Both the position numbers and the translations under genes were made by a program. Below are positions 28,001 to 37,272 of a DNA stretch of 64,000 bases, piece after piece; positions within the stretch are counted from its first letter, which is position 1; each line of letters begins with the position of its first letter. The stretch lies in contig JACKCD010000020.1 in the NCBI GenBank assembly GCA_020634215.1, forward strand, positions 34,686-98,685. The letters are read 5' to 3'. The notes beneath the pieces are model-generated. The model did not search any database, was not told the origin of the DNA, and worked only from the letters and a program-made list of their open reading frames with translations. The stretch comes from Ardenticatenaceae bacterium. GTDB lineage: Bacteria > Chloroflexota > Anaerolineae > Promineifilales > Promineifilaceae.

Positions 28001-28601
28001 CACGCACTTTCTGCACAAAGGTATCTGGGTTGCGTAGCTGCCCCACCACGTAGGCCAACGCTTTCTCATCTTCGTAGCTTGCCAGGATGTCCCCTGGAAT
28101 ACGCCACATTTTCTGGAATTTGTGGTTATAGTTGACAATACGGCCGTTTTCATCCACCACTAAAATCCCGTCCGCCGTTGATTCCAGCGTCGCCTGATGC
28201 AGCGAAACGGTTCGCGCCAGCGCATCTTCCGTCTGTTTAAACAGGGTAATATCGTTCGAGGTTGCCACAATCTCCACTGGCACCCCCGTGGCTTCATCCA
28301 TAATGACGCGGCTAATCGTTTCAAACCAGACAAAATGACCCAGCTTGTGACGAATACGGTACACTACCCGCGCCACGCCAAGCTGCCCCAGCGTTTCCTC
28401 ATGTGCCTGGCGAATACGCCCCACATCATCGGTGTGAAAAAAATCATACGCCGACCGCCCCACCAACTCTTCTGGCTCATACCCCAACAGCGGCCGGCTG
28501 GCCGACGAGGCAAACAGATAGGTTCCGTCCAATGTATGGCGTGAGATCAAGCTGCTGACATTGTCAATAATAAATTGATAAACGCTGTTGTCTGTCTCCA
28601 T
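25002..28601 (-). CDS. Multi-PAS/GAF sensor histidine kinase
   Basis: The 1199-residue soluble kinase carries about four PAS domains in the first 510 residues (for example DGTYLFASSASRPLLGYEPEE and ENGRIVNYNHKFQKMW), then three GAF or GAF-like domains (about 520-960). These are followed by a HisKA dimerisation domain with SMSHELRTPLNS (phospho-His near 965) and a HATPase_c domain with NIVGNGIKFT, VTDTGIGIRPEDI and GTGLGMPISKNL. No membrane segment is seen. Two GAF domains share the signature with YHxQLF/YHVHIFLL found across the operon. It is the only kinase of the five-gene cluster, so the three upstream PAS/GAF proteins may feed into it. It starts 6 bp after its upstream neighbour stops. 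Confidence 0.93.
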   Translation of the reverse strand: METDNSVYQFIIDNVSSLISRHTLDGTYLFASSASRPLLGYEPEELVGRSAYDFFHTDDVGRIRQAHEETLGQLGVARVVYRIRHKLGHFVWFETISRVIMDEATGVPVEIVATSNDITLFKQTEDALARTVSLHQATLESTADGILVVDENGRIVNYNHKFQKMWRIPGDILASYEDEKALAYVVGQLRNPDTFVQKVRELYAKPEAESYDRLWFKDGRVFDRYSQPQRVGKRVVGRVWSFRNVTEQVHVQEQARSSAQRFQRLINQAADGIFLLDQMGRVVDVNERACLNLGYSHKELLRLTVFDFNVDLTHEMFAALVKNLSLDKATIVERLHRRRDGSLFPVEISMGLMETGEILSVARDITQRRKTAQALRESEERFRSLANATTEGVVIHENGRIVELNQAMAQMLGYEVEELIGRNIVDTVPPEGKQLVAQNLEQAAAEPYETVFWHKDGSELMVEVCGKAIPYLGRPMRVVTVRNVTQQKALEEDARLSLWRRSREVRLTTQIAQEIAGISDLRELYQRVVTLVHEQFGYYHTQLFRYDVHRHMVSLVVGYGEAGERMLAFQHSLPVGVGLVGTAVSRGQSMLRSDVTNDPDWRSNPVLPLTKGELAVPIKLRDEVLGVLDVQSDVAGALNDNDKILLEGLCGQIAVAIESARLGQEMEVQLRETAVLQRQMVQEGWARWRPAETGARGFVFDARENQIRPAIDNGRPNDTGILPTQSVNKPLAIRGTAIGQLTIDHDPGNPLAPEEEAFLESISEQVAEALESARLFEQTQSALAVQERLAQELRTVSEVSTVAATIRESYSLLQSVVDLTKVSFDLYHVHIFLLSADEQYLLLAAGADDVGRLMREEDSRVSISSRSIIAKAARTREPVIVADAATDEDFLLEPLLPETRSELAVPMIVGTKLLGVLDVQSDQPHRFTDEDVLINRTLASQVAVALQNAYLYDEQVQAAERLREVDRLKTEFLASMSHELRTPLNSIIGFADVLLEGVDGELNQLMQEDVKLIRDSGEHLRTLIDDILDMSKIEAGKMELRYERIDMYQMAHDIISTATPLAKEKGLRLNLFIHDDDIVVEADRTRLRQILWNIVGNGIKFTKQGQVTLTIEKQNGNLLVAVTDTGIGIRPEDIGIVFEQFRQVDGKLNREAGGTGLGMPISKNLVELHGGRIWLESRLGEGSKFYFTVPLQRQDVKKP

Positions 28602-28607
28602 AGAGGC

Positions 28608-31600
28608 TTAATCCTGCTGGCTATCGTCCAAATAAATAACGGCACGGCGACCCAAGACACGCCCTACCTCTTCAACGGCCGTTTTCATCACCGTTTCCAC
28701 ATTCAGCGACCGCCGCACCTTCTCCGTCACCTCGCGCAGCAACCGTTCACGCTCCGCCCGCGCCTGCGCCGCCTCCAGCAAACGCTTGTTTTCCAACACA
28801 ATCGCAATCTGGGGCATCAGCGAACGGCAAATCCGCTGTTCCCGCTCGGAATACACATGCGGCTGTTGCGCTGACAGCACAATCACCCCGCGCCGTTCCC
28901 CTTGCACAACCAAGGGCAAAATCACCAGACTCACAACCTGCCGCTCCGCACTGAAGGCACGCATCCGTTCCGGGATGCCAAAATCCTCTGCCACATTCGT
29001 AATAAAACGGCTGTCCGTGTGGTGCATAAAAGCCACAAAACCATCTTCGCCATCTGAGAATAATGTACCGACCGGTAAGGCCGGCCGCTCTGGATCACCT
29101 GACCACGCCGCCAGCAGTTGCGTCCCATTTCCAGCCGTCTCGCCGGGCAAGAACAACCATAAATTAGCCCGGCTAATGTCAGCAATTGACACCGACGACA
29201 CCACCGATTCCAGCAATTCCTGCAAATCAGCCGCCTCATTCAACCGGCGGCTGGCCTCATACAGTTCTGACATCTCCTGCCGCGCCGCCAACTGTGCCAG
29301 AAACGCCCGCCGGCTCGCCACTGTGGCTGCCACCGGCTCTAATAACCGCGACAACAGAAATTGTTCATCGGCCGTCAGGTGATGCGGGGCAGTCCACAAA
29401 AAGCGCAGTAGACCCTGCCAGCGGCCACCGCTTCGCAGCGGCAAAAGTGCCATCGCTTGCCATCCTTCCCGCTCCGCGTGGCCGCGCATCGCCTCAGTCA
29501 GCCGATGATCGGTAGCCACGTTAGGCAAAAAGAACATTTCGTCAGTCTGCCTCAACCACAATGGAGCCAGTGCATTCTCTGACAGCGACTGTAGCGGGGC
29601 GACAGACACCTGTGTCGGCAAGAACGTGTCGTCACGCCACACGCTAACCAGCCTTTCCCAAATGGTGTTATCACGTGCATTCACATCCAAATAGCTCAAA
29701 GCCACCTGGGTGCCTTCTACCAGTGCCAGAGGGCCAACAACTGCCGCCACAATGTCGTCTTCGGTATTGGCGGCCGAAAGCCCAGCTTCGATGCGTGCCA
29801 GCTTTTCAAGCTGTTCAGAGCGATGGCGGCTGTCGCGCAGCAAAAGCTGGCTATGGACAGCCACCCCCAGTTGGGATGTTAGCAGCCGATAAAGGCTTTT
29901 ATCTGCTTCTTCAAATTGATGAGCCACATCCCAGGCAACAGTAGCCAACCCCAGCACGTTGTCACCGTAGCGCATAGGTAGAATAATACCTGACTGGAAA
30001 CCTTGCTGCTGAACCAGCCCATATGCTTCAGGCAATAGTTCTACCCTTTCATGCTGTAAATCTGACAAGAAAATGGGGGTTGGGTTGACAACACCAGAGA
30101 GCAATTCGGGGAAATCCATTTCGGAAACGCACATGGTGGTGCCGATTGGCACGGGAACATGCTTGCGGCTGCTCCAGCTACCGGCCAGTTCAAGGGAAAA
30201 CGGCCGTTCTTCCTCATCCCGCTCCAACAGCCAAATCCCCGTCCACGTCATCCCCGTTGCCATACTAGGCACCGACACCGCCCGCGCAATATCGTTCAAA
30301 TCGGTCGCCGCGTTCAAATAGGTGCTAATCTGGTACAGTGCCTCCGTTTGCGCCAGTGCCGCCTGCGTTTGCTCATAGAGCCGCAAGTTTTGCACCACCG
30401 CCGCCGCCTGATCTGTCAGGCTTCGCAACTGCCGCACTTTTTCCTCACCCAGACTCAACGCATCCAGCGTCAGGCCAGCAAAAATGCCAAACCATTCCTG
30501 CCCGGCCGCCAGTGGAAAAAAGGCAACACCCCGCACCCCCAACTGCTCAGCCAACAGGGTACGCAAATCACTACCCGCCTGGCTGTCCTCCAATACATCA
30601 ATCAGCAGCGTCGGCTCATTGCGCTGCAGTTGTTTTAACGAGGGAAAACGAGAAAAAGAGAACACTGACCCTTCCGGCACCATGGTCAATGCGGCGGCCG
30701 GGTGTGTCCAAACCGCCGCCGCTCGCATATAGTCCGGCCGGCTGTGCCCCCACGGCCGGTCAAAAAACAGCAGGCTGGCACTGACAAACTGATCTACCCC
30801 CACCGAAGCCACCAAGGCACTCAAAACCTCAGCCGAGCTACTTGAACGCACAATCTGGTCACTGCTGGCATACAGTGCCTCAGTTCGCGCTAGTGCCCCC
30901 CGCATCTGTTCCGACAGCCGCAATGTTTCAATGTGTGCTGTTAGTTGCTCTGCTACCTCGTGGACAATGTCATCCACATCTTCGGCAAACTCTTGTGGAT
31001 CCGTCAAAAGTAGCTCGCCAATTTCATTGCCCTGAACACGCAAACGCTGCTTCACCACCTGCTGCCCCGCCCCCAGTGGCAGCCCATTGTGCATGGTGCG
31101 CGTTTGCACCAAATCATAGCCATAGCCTAAATGGGGTTGCTCTTGTTCGGCCAAATAATCGGCCCATCCTTCCCACGACAACCGACGGGTCAGGTTATTA
31201 AGTCGTTCGATGGCCGTTTGCGCCCGCGCCAGTGAGCGCGTGTGCTGCAAAGCCAGCGCAATTTGTGAAGCCAGCGTGGTTTGAATACGTACATCCTCAT
31301 CGGTAAAGTGGTTGACCACATCAGACTGCACGTTTAGCACCCCCAATACCTCATCACCAACAATCATGGGAATCGCCATAGACGAGCGGGATTCGGGCAG
31401 AAGGGGGTTTGCCAAATACCCCGGCGCAGCATACAGATCGTTTTCGATGACCCCGCGCCGAGTCAATGCCGCCCGCACTACCAGCGAGTTGGGCTGTGTT
31501 AGGGGAATGGTATGCCCTTTTTCTAACAGCATACGCCCCACCTCTCCGGCACCAATGGACAGTGCCAGGGCATCGCCAACATCGTTTAGCACGTAAAAGT

Positions 31601-33659
31601 GGGCGTGGTACAGGTCAAAACTAACCTTGATCAGGTTGACCACTTCCTGCATCAGGCGGTCGGTGTCAGCAATGGACGAAGCGGCCGTGCTTACACGGGT
31701 AACAATCTCTAACTCGGCCGCTCGTTTACGCAGAATGATGTTGGTCTCATCACGCTCGCTGACCTGCGCCCGTAGCAAAATATTCTTTTCCGATAGCTCG
31801 GCGGTGCGTTTGGCAACTTCCAATTCCAGTTCGTCACGGGTGCGGCGCAGCGCTTGCTCAACTTGGTCACGATGAATGGAGAGGGCAATGCTTTGAGCCG
31901 CACCAGCCAGCGCGTGGATCACAGCTTCAGACAGAGCGTGGCGGGCAAACAGGCCGATAACACCCACCAGTTCGCCGTCTATGAGCAGGGGATAACCGGC
32001 AAATGCCTGCAGTGGTTCATCGGCTACCCAATCGGTATCGCTGAATAGGGCATCGTGAGCCGCATCGTTGGTAAAATGGGGTTGTTTTGTTTGGGCAATG
32101 TGGCCGATTTCGCCCTGCCCAATGGTGATGGTGCTTTTTTGTTCGCCGTCTAGATTTGTATCCAACCCAGCGCTGGCCTGTAGCTGGAGCGAATCGCCTT
32201 GCTCGCTGAGCGTCCAGATGCGGGCAACGGCCGTTTCCAAATGCTGCACCATCGCTTCAGCACTGGCTTGCAGCATGGCCTGGAGCGATACCGAGCGCGT
32301 GAGTGCTTGCCCCACGGCGGCACTAAAGCTGGCAAGCTGCATTTGCAACTGCTGAAACTGCTGCACCTGCTGCTGTTCGGCAGCATCGCTGGCAATGCAT
32401 AAATAGCCGGTAATGTTGTCCTGATCATCGCGCAGGGGGGTGATGTTGAGGTAGACGGGAATAAAACGGCCGTTTTTCCCCACATACGTCCACTTAAACA
32501 AATTGGGTAGCCCCCGCCGCGCCCGCGCCACCAGTACATCCAAACCCGGCTGCAACACCACGCCCATCTCCTGCGAAAAAAGTTGCGCCCTTTGCGCCAG
32601 TTCCGACGGGGTATGCAGCACCGTCAGCGGCTGCCGCCCCACCATCTCAGATGCCGAATAACCCAACATGGCTTCCGCCGACGGGTTAAAAAGCTGGATT
32701 AAGCCATTGGCATCAGTCGCCACAATGGCATAACCAGCATGTTCCACAACGGCATTTTGAATGGCACTGGCCGCTGCCATCTGCTGCGAATGCTGCACTT
32801 GCTCCAACCGCGACTCCACCCAGCGTGCCAACACCTCGACAAAGCTTTTGTCTACGACGGTAAAAGGGCGACGTGGCTGAGAGCTGGAAAAATTCAAAGC
32901 ACCATATGTCTCGCCATTGACTCGCAGCACCACCCCAATATACGCCTCAATTCGGCGCAGCAGGTAGCATGGGTGGCGGTTGTGCGACGATTTTTGCGCG
33001 TGATGGATGGCAATCACATCCTCACTCGTCATCGTTAAATCGCAAAAGGTGTCGCCCAAGCGAGATTGCTGACCTGGTTGAATATCTGAGCCGGCCGTAA
33101 CATATTGAACAGTGTATTCCTGGTCAACAACGCGGCTCACCATTCCAGTGCCCAATTCTAGCACCCGTGCAGCTTCGGCTAGGGCGTGGGGAATGGCAAT
33201 GTTATTGGATGTTGTCTGGGGCTGGTTAGTGATTTGGTATAGGGTCTGCATATACCGCTTGTCTTGAACGGCCGTTTGCTGCCGCACCTCGGTCACATCC
33301 CGCAACACCGCCTGCATCCCCCCGTTAGAAAACCCCTCAATGCGCCAGGCAAACCACCGATAGTTGGCATCGGCCAAACGCAGGCGGCACTCCAAATCGG
33401 CCACCGGTTTTTGCCGGAACAGGTTGGCAACATTGGCTAAAAAGCGGTCTTTATCCTGCGGGTGAATCAGCTCCAGAAATGACATTTGCCGCAAGGCATT
33501 CTGTGTCCACCCCAGGGTACGGGTGAAGGTGGCGTTGACCCATTGAAAACGGCCGTTTTTCCCCACCACGCAGACCAAATCGAGCGACAAATCCAGCAGC
33601 CGCAGTGCCTCTAATGGAGGCATCATCCCTTCACCGATCTCATTTACTTCGTTGGGCAT
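28608..33659 (-). CDS. Very large PAS/GAF sensor protein without output domain
   Basis: At about 1683 residues this is the longest gene of the window. Domain order by inspection: PAS (about 15-130), GAF (140-310), PAS (320-440, with NLFKWTYVGKNGRFIPVYLN), GAF (455-615), a coiled coil (ELEVAKRTAELSEKN), GAF (680-840, with FDLYHAHFYVLND), a degenerate GAF, then about four more GAF domains. It ends with a short helical tail (AVEEVGRVLGRRAVIYLDD). No histidine kinase, cyclase, GGDEF, EAL or phosphatase motif was found. Start 33659 has AGGAG upstream and lies 7 bp after the preceding stop; a start 30 bp earlier would overlap that gene. It probably acts through protein contact with the kinase downstream. 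Confidence 0.85.
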   Translation of the reverse strand: MPNEVNEIGEGMMPPLEALRLLDLSLDLVCVVGKNGRFQWVNATFTRTLGWTQNALRQMSFLELIHPQDKDRFLANVANLFRQKPVADLECRLRLADANYRWFAWRIEGFSNGGMQAVLRDVTEVRQQTAVQDKRYMQTLYQITNQPQTTSNNIAIPHALAEAARVLELGTGMVSRVVDQEYTVQYVTAGSDIQPGQQSRLGDTFCDLTMTSEDVIAIHHAQKSSHNRHPCYLLRRIEAYIGVVLRVNGETYGALNFSSSQPRRPFTVVDKSFVEVLARWVESRLEQVQHSQQMAAASAIQNAVVEHAGYAIVATDANGLIQLFNPSAEAMLGYSASEMVGRQPLTVLHTPSELAQRAQLFSQEMGVVLQPGLDVLVARARRGLPNLFKWTYVGKNGRFIPVYLNITPLRDDQDNITGYLCIASDAAEQQQVQQFQQLQMQLASFSAAVGQALTRSVSLQAMLQASAEAMVQHLETAVARIWTLSEQGDSLQLQASAGLDTNLDGEQKSTITIGQGEIGHIAQTKQPHFTNDAAHDALFSDTDWVADEPLQAFAGYPLLIDGELVGVIGLFARHALSEAVIHALAGAAQSIALSIHRDQVEQALRRTRDELELEVAKRTAELSEKNILLRAQVSERDETNIILRKRAAELEIVTRVSTAASSIADTDRLMQEVVNLIKVSFDLYHAHFYVLNDVGDALALSIGAGEVGRMLLEKGHTIPLTQPNSLVVRAALTRRGVIENDLYAAPGYLANPLLPESRSSMAIPMIVGDEVLGVLNVQSDVVNHFTDEDVRIQTTLASQIALALQHTRSLARAQTAIERLNNLTRRLSWEGWADYLAEQEQPHLGYGYDLVQTRTMHNGLPLGAGQQVVKQRLRVQGNEIGELLLTDPQEFAEDVDDIVHEVAEQLTAHIETLRLSEQMRGALARTEALYASSDQIVRSSSSAEVLSALVASVGVDQFVSASLLFFDRPWGHSRPDYMRAAAVWTHPAAALTMVPEGSVFSFSRFPSLKQLQRNEPTLLIDVLEDSQAGSDLRTLLAEQLGVRGVAFFPLAAGQEWFGIFAGLTLDALSLGEEKVRQLRSLTDQAAAVVQNLRLYEQTQAALAQTEALYQISTYLNAATDLNDIARAVSVPSMATGMTWTGIWLLERDEEERPFSLELAGSWSSRKHVPVPIGTTMCVSEMDFPELLSGVVNPTPIFLSDLQHERVELLPEAYGLVQQQGFQSGIILPMRYGDNVLGLATVAWDVAHQFEEADKSLYRLLTSQLGVAVHSQLLLRDSRHRSEQLEKLARIEAGLSAANTEDDIVAAVVGPLALVEGTQVALSYLDVNARDNTIWERLVSVWRDDTFLPTQVSVAPLQSLSENALAPLWLRQTDEMFFLPNVATDHRLTEAMRGHAEREGWQAMALLPLRSGGRWQGLLRFLWTAPHHLTADEQFLLSRLLEPVAATVASRRAFLAQLAARQEMSELYEASRRLNEAADLQELLESVVSSVSIADISRANLWLFLPGETAGNGTQLLAAWSGDPERPALPVGTLFSDGEDGFVAFMHHTDSRFITNVAEDFGIPERMRAFSAERQVVSLVILPLVVQGERRGVIVLSAQQPHVYSEREQRICRSLMPQIAIVLENKRLLEAAQARAERERLLREVTEKVRRSLNVETVMKTAVEEVGRVLGRRAVIYLDDSQQD

Positions 33660-33666
33660 TCTCGGC

Positions 33667-36600
33667 TCACTCCTGTCCATTAAACCCATTTGGCGGCGAC
33701 TCCACGGTCAACTCAATTTGCGTATAACGCGCCTTCAGTGCCTTCCCCAATTCCTGAATTGCTGTTTGCAATGCCGAATCCATCGTCGTGGTTCCCTGAA
33801 TTTTTTGGTTAATATTGTTCAAAACCCGCTCCCGCGCCACCTGCTTCCGCGCTTGGGCCAGCCACTGCCGGTTTTCCAAGGCTGCTGCCAGCAACGAAGC
33901 AATCTGTGACAACAGATTTTGGTCTTGTTCATCAAACGCCTGTGGTTTCGGATGCCCCAAATTCAGCACCCCCATTGCCCCGCTGGGGGTACTCATGGGC
34001 ACCGACAGCAGCGAGCGTATCCCCTCATGGCTTAGGGGCTGCACTTCGCTGTAGCGGCTGTGGCTTGTATCATGAATCATCAGCACCTGGTTTTGGGCAA
34101 TGACATCGGCAACGGCCGTTTCTTGCAGCGGCACCCATGTTAGCACACCCTGTTCCACCAAGTCACGCGGCAATTGCACCACACGAAACGCATCTTTGCC
34201 CTCATTCAACAGCAAAACGCTTAGCCGCCCTTGCCCAAACAATTGCAACACAAATTGTGCCACCCCTTCCAATGCCTCCGCCTGCGTTTCGGCCGTACTC
34301 AAAAACCGACCCAACTCGTTCAGCGTCGCCAAACGAAACGCCTGCTGCTCGGTTTGGCGCAGTGCCTGCTGCGTATCGGCAAACAGCGTTTTATTCTGCA
34401 ACACAATGGCCGCCTGGTCAATCAAGCTCACAATTTGTCGCAGCGTTTGCCCCGTGATCTCCAAAGGCTGGCGGGTTAGCCCAGTAAACAAACCAATCCA
34501 GGCATCACCAGCCACCAGCGGCAAATTGATCATTCCGCACATGCCGTACTGGTCTGAGAAAAGCATACGGGAACGATCATCAAAGCGTTCGTCAGTGGCA
34601 ATGTTGGGTACCAGGACAACCCCGTGGCGGTCATTCAGTAGCTGCGCCGCTGGGTATTCACTCATCAGATAGCGAATACCAGATGGTCGCAAGCCATCGC
34701 GCAAGATACCGGATAACGGCCGTTCCCACGTCGCCGCCGTCTCAAACGCCACCGGCATCTCGCCTTCCACCACCGGCGCATCAAAAAAGGCCAAACCCGC
34801 CCGATCCACTATTTGCAACGCCGAAGCCTCTAACAAAGCCAGCAGCACATCCTCAATCGTATCTGCCTTAATAATCCGATCCGTACCAGCATACAGCACT
34901 TCAGTTTCAGCCAGTGCCGCCTGCGTCTGCTGAAAAAGCTGGGCATTTTGCAGCGCCGCCGCTGCCTGAAACACCACCGTTTCCGCCAACCGCACTTCAG
35001 CCTCCGTAAACACCCGCTCTTTATCCAGCAGATCAATCCCAACCGTACCCAGCACCTCATTTTGGGCAATCAGCGGAATAATCACCAGCATTTCAATCTT
35101 TTGCTGACGCATCAGCGCATGGACAGAACGAGTCATAGGGCTAGTTTGGGGATTGGGCACAATTACAGTACGCCGCTCACGCAGCGCAATCTCCGTTGCC
35201 GGGCTGTCAGCAATCGGTATCTCAGCCCCCATCGCGCTCGGCGACCGCTGCGGATTATAATGTTCGCGCACAACCCGCAATGTCTGCCGATCCGGCATAA
35301 GCAACGCTACCCGTGCCTGCGGAACGTCTAGCATATCGGCCAACTCATCGAGCACAATTTGCAGGCTCTTCTCCATCTCTAACGAGCCAGAAATCGCTGT
35401 CACAACCCGGTTCACAAAAGCCAGCTCTTCCGCCCGCGCCCGGCTATCAGCCAAAGAGACCTCAGCCTGCTGCGTTAAGCGCAAATTCTCAATGTGGATA
35501 CTCAACTGATCGGCCACCACCCGTACTAAATCAGAAGCAACCTCATCCTCAACCTTATCCTGCCCAAACCGACCTGAGGCTGCCTCCAAATAGCCAATAA
35601 TCGCACCCTGAACAGAAACTGGATAACTAATCGAAGTTGTAGTATGGGGGTCTACAGGTTTTAGCGCAGCATCATAAGCAACCACTTCTGCCTGATCGTA
35701 GAGATAACCCTGCGTGGGTGCCTGCTGCAAATAATCTTGCCATGCTTCATGAATCAACCGTTTATTCGCTTCTTCGGCCTGAATACGGAAATATTCAGCA
35801 TTTGCTAAGAGACGAATGTTTTCCACCCGGTTGGCAACTTGGTTTGACACCGCTTGGATTAGCTCAATCTCCCCAGCCGTCCACGGCTGTTCAAGCATTC
35901 GCTCCAGTTGCACCAACCCTATTTTCTGACCCGATAATGTTAACGGCAACGTTAGCTCTGCCCCTTGCCCTGGCTGAATTGCAGCCTCCAGCGGTTCAAG
36001 CTGTGTGCCAATATAGGCATAGCCAGTATGTTCGCGCCGATCAACGGCATTCAAATAACCTCGCCACCCCTCATAAATAGAGTGTTGGGCTTGCAGTTCT
36101 AAGCTGCGCCGCGCTTCGGCTGATTCAGTAAACAGTTGGGCATTTTGCATGGCAACAGCAAGCTGCCCGGCCAAAACTTCAAACACGTTGGCGTTGTCTG
36201 GGTTTAGCTCGTTCACGTGCTTGCTTTGCAGGTTGAGCACGCCAAGAAGCTGAACACCAATGAGGAGGGGGACGGACATTTGGGAACGTGTATCAGGTAG
36301 CAGCGGGTTTGGACGAAAAATGACGCTGTTGCGGGTGTCTTCTACAACTACGGCTCTTTTGTCGGCAGCGCAGGTGCCGTTAATGGAGCCAGATCCTATT
36401 GGGAGGCGGTGACCTTGTCGCCGCAGTTCGGCACCAATCTCGCCCGTGCCAACTTTAAGCTCTAGTGTGCGGGCACTTTTATCTACCAGGTAAATTTGGA
36501 CGTGGTAGAGGTTGAAATATTCTCGAATAAGACGCACTGATTCGGCTAGCAAGAGGTCCAGATCGCGGATTTGCGTGATGGTTCGGCCAATGTCAGCGGC

Positions 36601-37245
36601 CAGGCCAAGCTCACCGGTTCGTTCTTTGACACGGGCTTCCAGTGCTATACGCACATTGGCAAGCTGGTCATTACGCTCACGAATGATGGCAAGGGCTTGA
36701 TGGAGATCTCCCATGGCGAAATAGAGAATAACGGCCGTTACCAGCAGCAAAACCACCGTCCATACAATCCACGATGCCCCCGTTGGCGTGGCTAAAAAAC
36801 CAAGCCGGTTTGCCAACATAAACACCACAAGGCTGGAAACAAGTGCCACCCCAATGGCAGCCCGCCGGCCGACCAACAGGCTTGCCAAAATCACCACGAA
36901 AAAGTAAGCATTAAACGCAGGGGTTTCCAGAGACGGTGCCAGCCAAACAGACCAGGTAATAACCGCCCAAACCGCCAGCGTTAAAACCCACCCCGCCTCC
37001 TGAACCCGCCCCGTATGCAACCCGACCCGCGCCACAACAACCAGCAGCAAAAAGGTGCCAATCAGCCACACCAGATTAGGGCTGTCTGTTTGAACCAAAA
37101 ACAAAGTCAAAAAACCTAGGAGCGAGCCACTCCCTGTTACCAGGGTAAAGAGGTGAATCAGCCGCGCCAGGCGCGTGCTTTCCTCATCAGCAAAAGTTGG
37201 TGCGCTCCAAAAACCTTGCAAACTTTTCAACATGCCAATCCCCAC
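33667..37245 (-). CDS. Membrane multi-GAF sensor protein without output domain
   Basis: The 1192-residue protein has about six N-terminal membrane helices (about 30-195), a coiled coil (ERNDQLANVRIALEARVKER), then five to six GAF or degenerate GAF domains. The first has FNLYHVQIYLVD. It ends with the short tail AIQELGKALKARYTQIEL. No catalytic output domain was found. The family of the membrane part is not recognised; it resembles MASE-type or 7TM sensory modules. GTG 37245 has AAGGA six bases upstream; ATG 37233 is an alternative. It lies between two similar proteins in the operon, 27 bp after the upstream gene and 7 bp before the downstream one. Confidence 0.83.
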   Translation of the reverse strand: MGIGMLKSLQGFWSAPTFADEESTRLARLIHLFTLVTGSGSLLGFLTLFLVQTDSPNLVWLIGTFLLLVVVARVGLHTGRVQEAGWVLTLAVWAVITWSVWLAPSLETPAFNAYFFVVILASLLVGRRAAIGVALVSSLVVFMLANRLGFLATPTGASWIVWTVVLLLVTAVILYFAMGDLHQALAIIRERNDQLANVRIALEARVKERTGELGLAADIGRTITQIRDLDLLLAESVRLIREYFNLYHVQIYLVDKSARTLELKVGTGEIGAELRRQGHRLPIGSGSINGTCAADKRAVVVEDTRNSVIFRPNPLLPDTRSQMSVPLLIGVQLLGVLNLQSKHVNELNPDNANVFEVLAGQLAVAMQNAQLFTESAEARRSLELQAQHSIYEGWRGYLNAVDRREHTGYAYIGTQLEPLEAAIQPGQGAELTLPLTLSGQKIGLVQLERMLEQPWTAGEIELIQAVSNQVANRVENIRLLANAEYFRIQAEEANKRLIHEAWQDYLQQAPTQGYLYDQAEVVAYDAALKPVDPHTTTSISYPVSVQGAIIGYLEAASGRFGQDKVEDEVASDLVRVVADQLSIHIENLRLTQQAEVSLADSRARAEELAFVNRVVTAISGSLEMEKSLQIVLDELADMLDVPQARVALLMPDRQTLRVVREHYNPQRSPSAMGAEIPIADSPATEIALRERRTVIVPNPQTSPMTRSVHALMRQQKIEMLVIIPLIAQNEVLGTVGIDLLDKERVFTEAEVRLAETVVFQAAAALQNAQLFQQTQAALAETEVLYAGTDRIIKADTIEDVLLALLEASALQIVDRAGLAFFDAPVVEGEMPVAFETAATWERPLSGILRDGLRPSGIRYLMSEYPAAQLLNDRHGVVLVPNIATDERFDDRSRMLFSDQYGMCGMINLPLVAGDAWIGLFTGLTRQPLEITGQTLRQIVSLIDQAAIVLQNKTLFADTQQALRQTEQQAFRLATLNELGRFLSTAETQAEALEGVAQFVLQLFGQGRLSVLLLNEGKDAFRVVQLPRDLVEQGVLTWVPLQETAVADVIAQNQVLMIHDTSHSRYSEVQPLSHEGIRSLLSVPMSTPSGAMGVLNLGHPKPQAFDEQDQNLLSQIASLLAAALENRQWLAQARKQVARERVLNNINQKIQGTTTMDSALQTAIQELGKALKARYTQIELTVESPPNGFNGQE

Positions 37246-37272
37246 ATTTAATCCTTGGTTAGGCTGTACTCA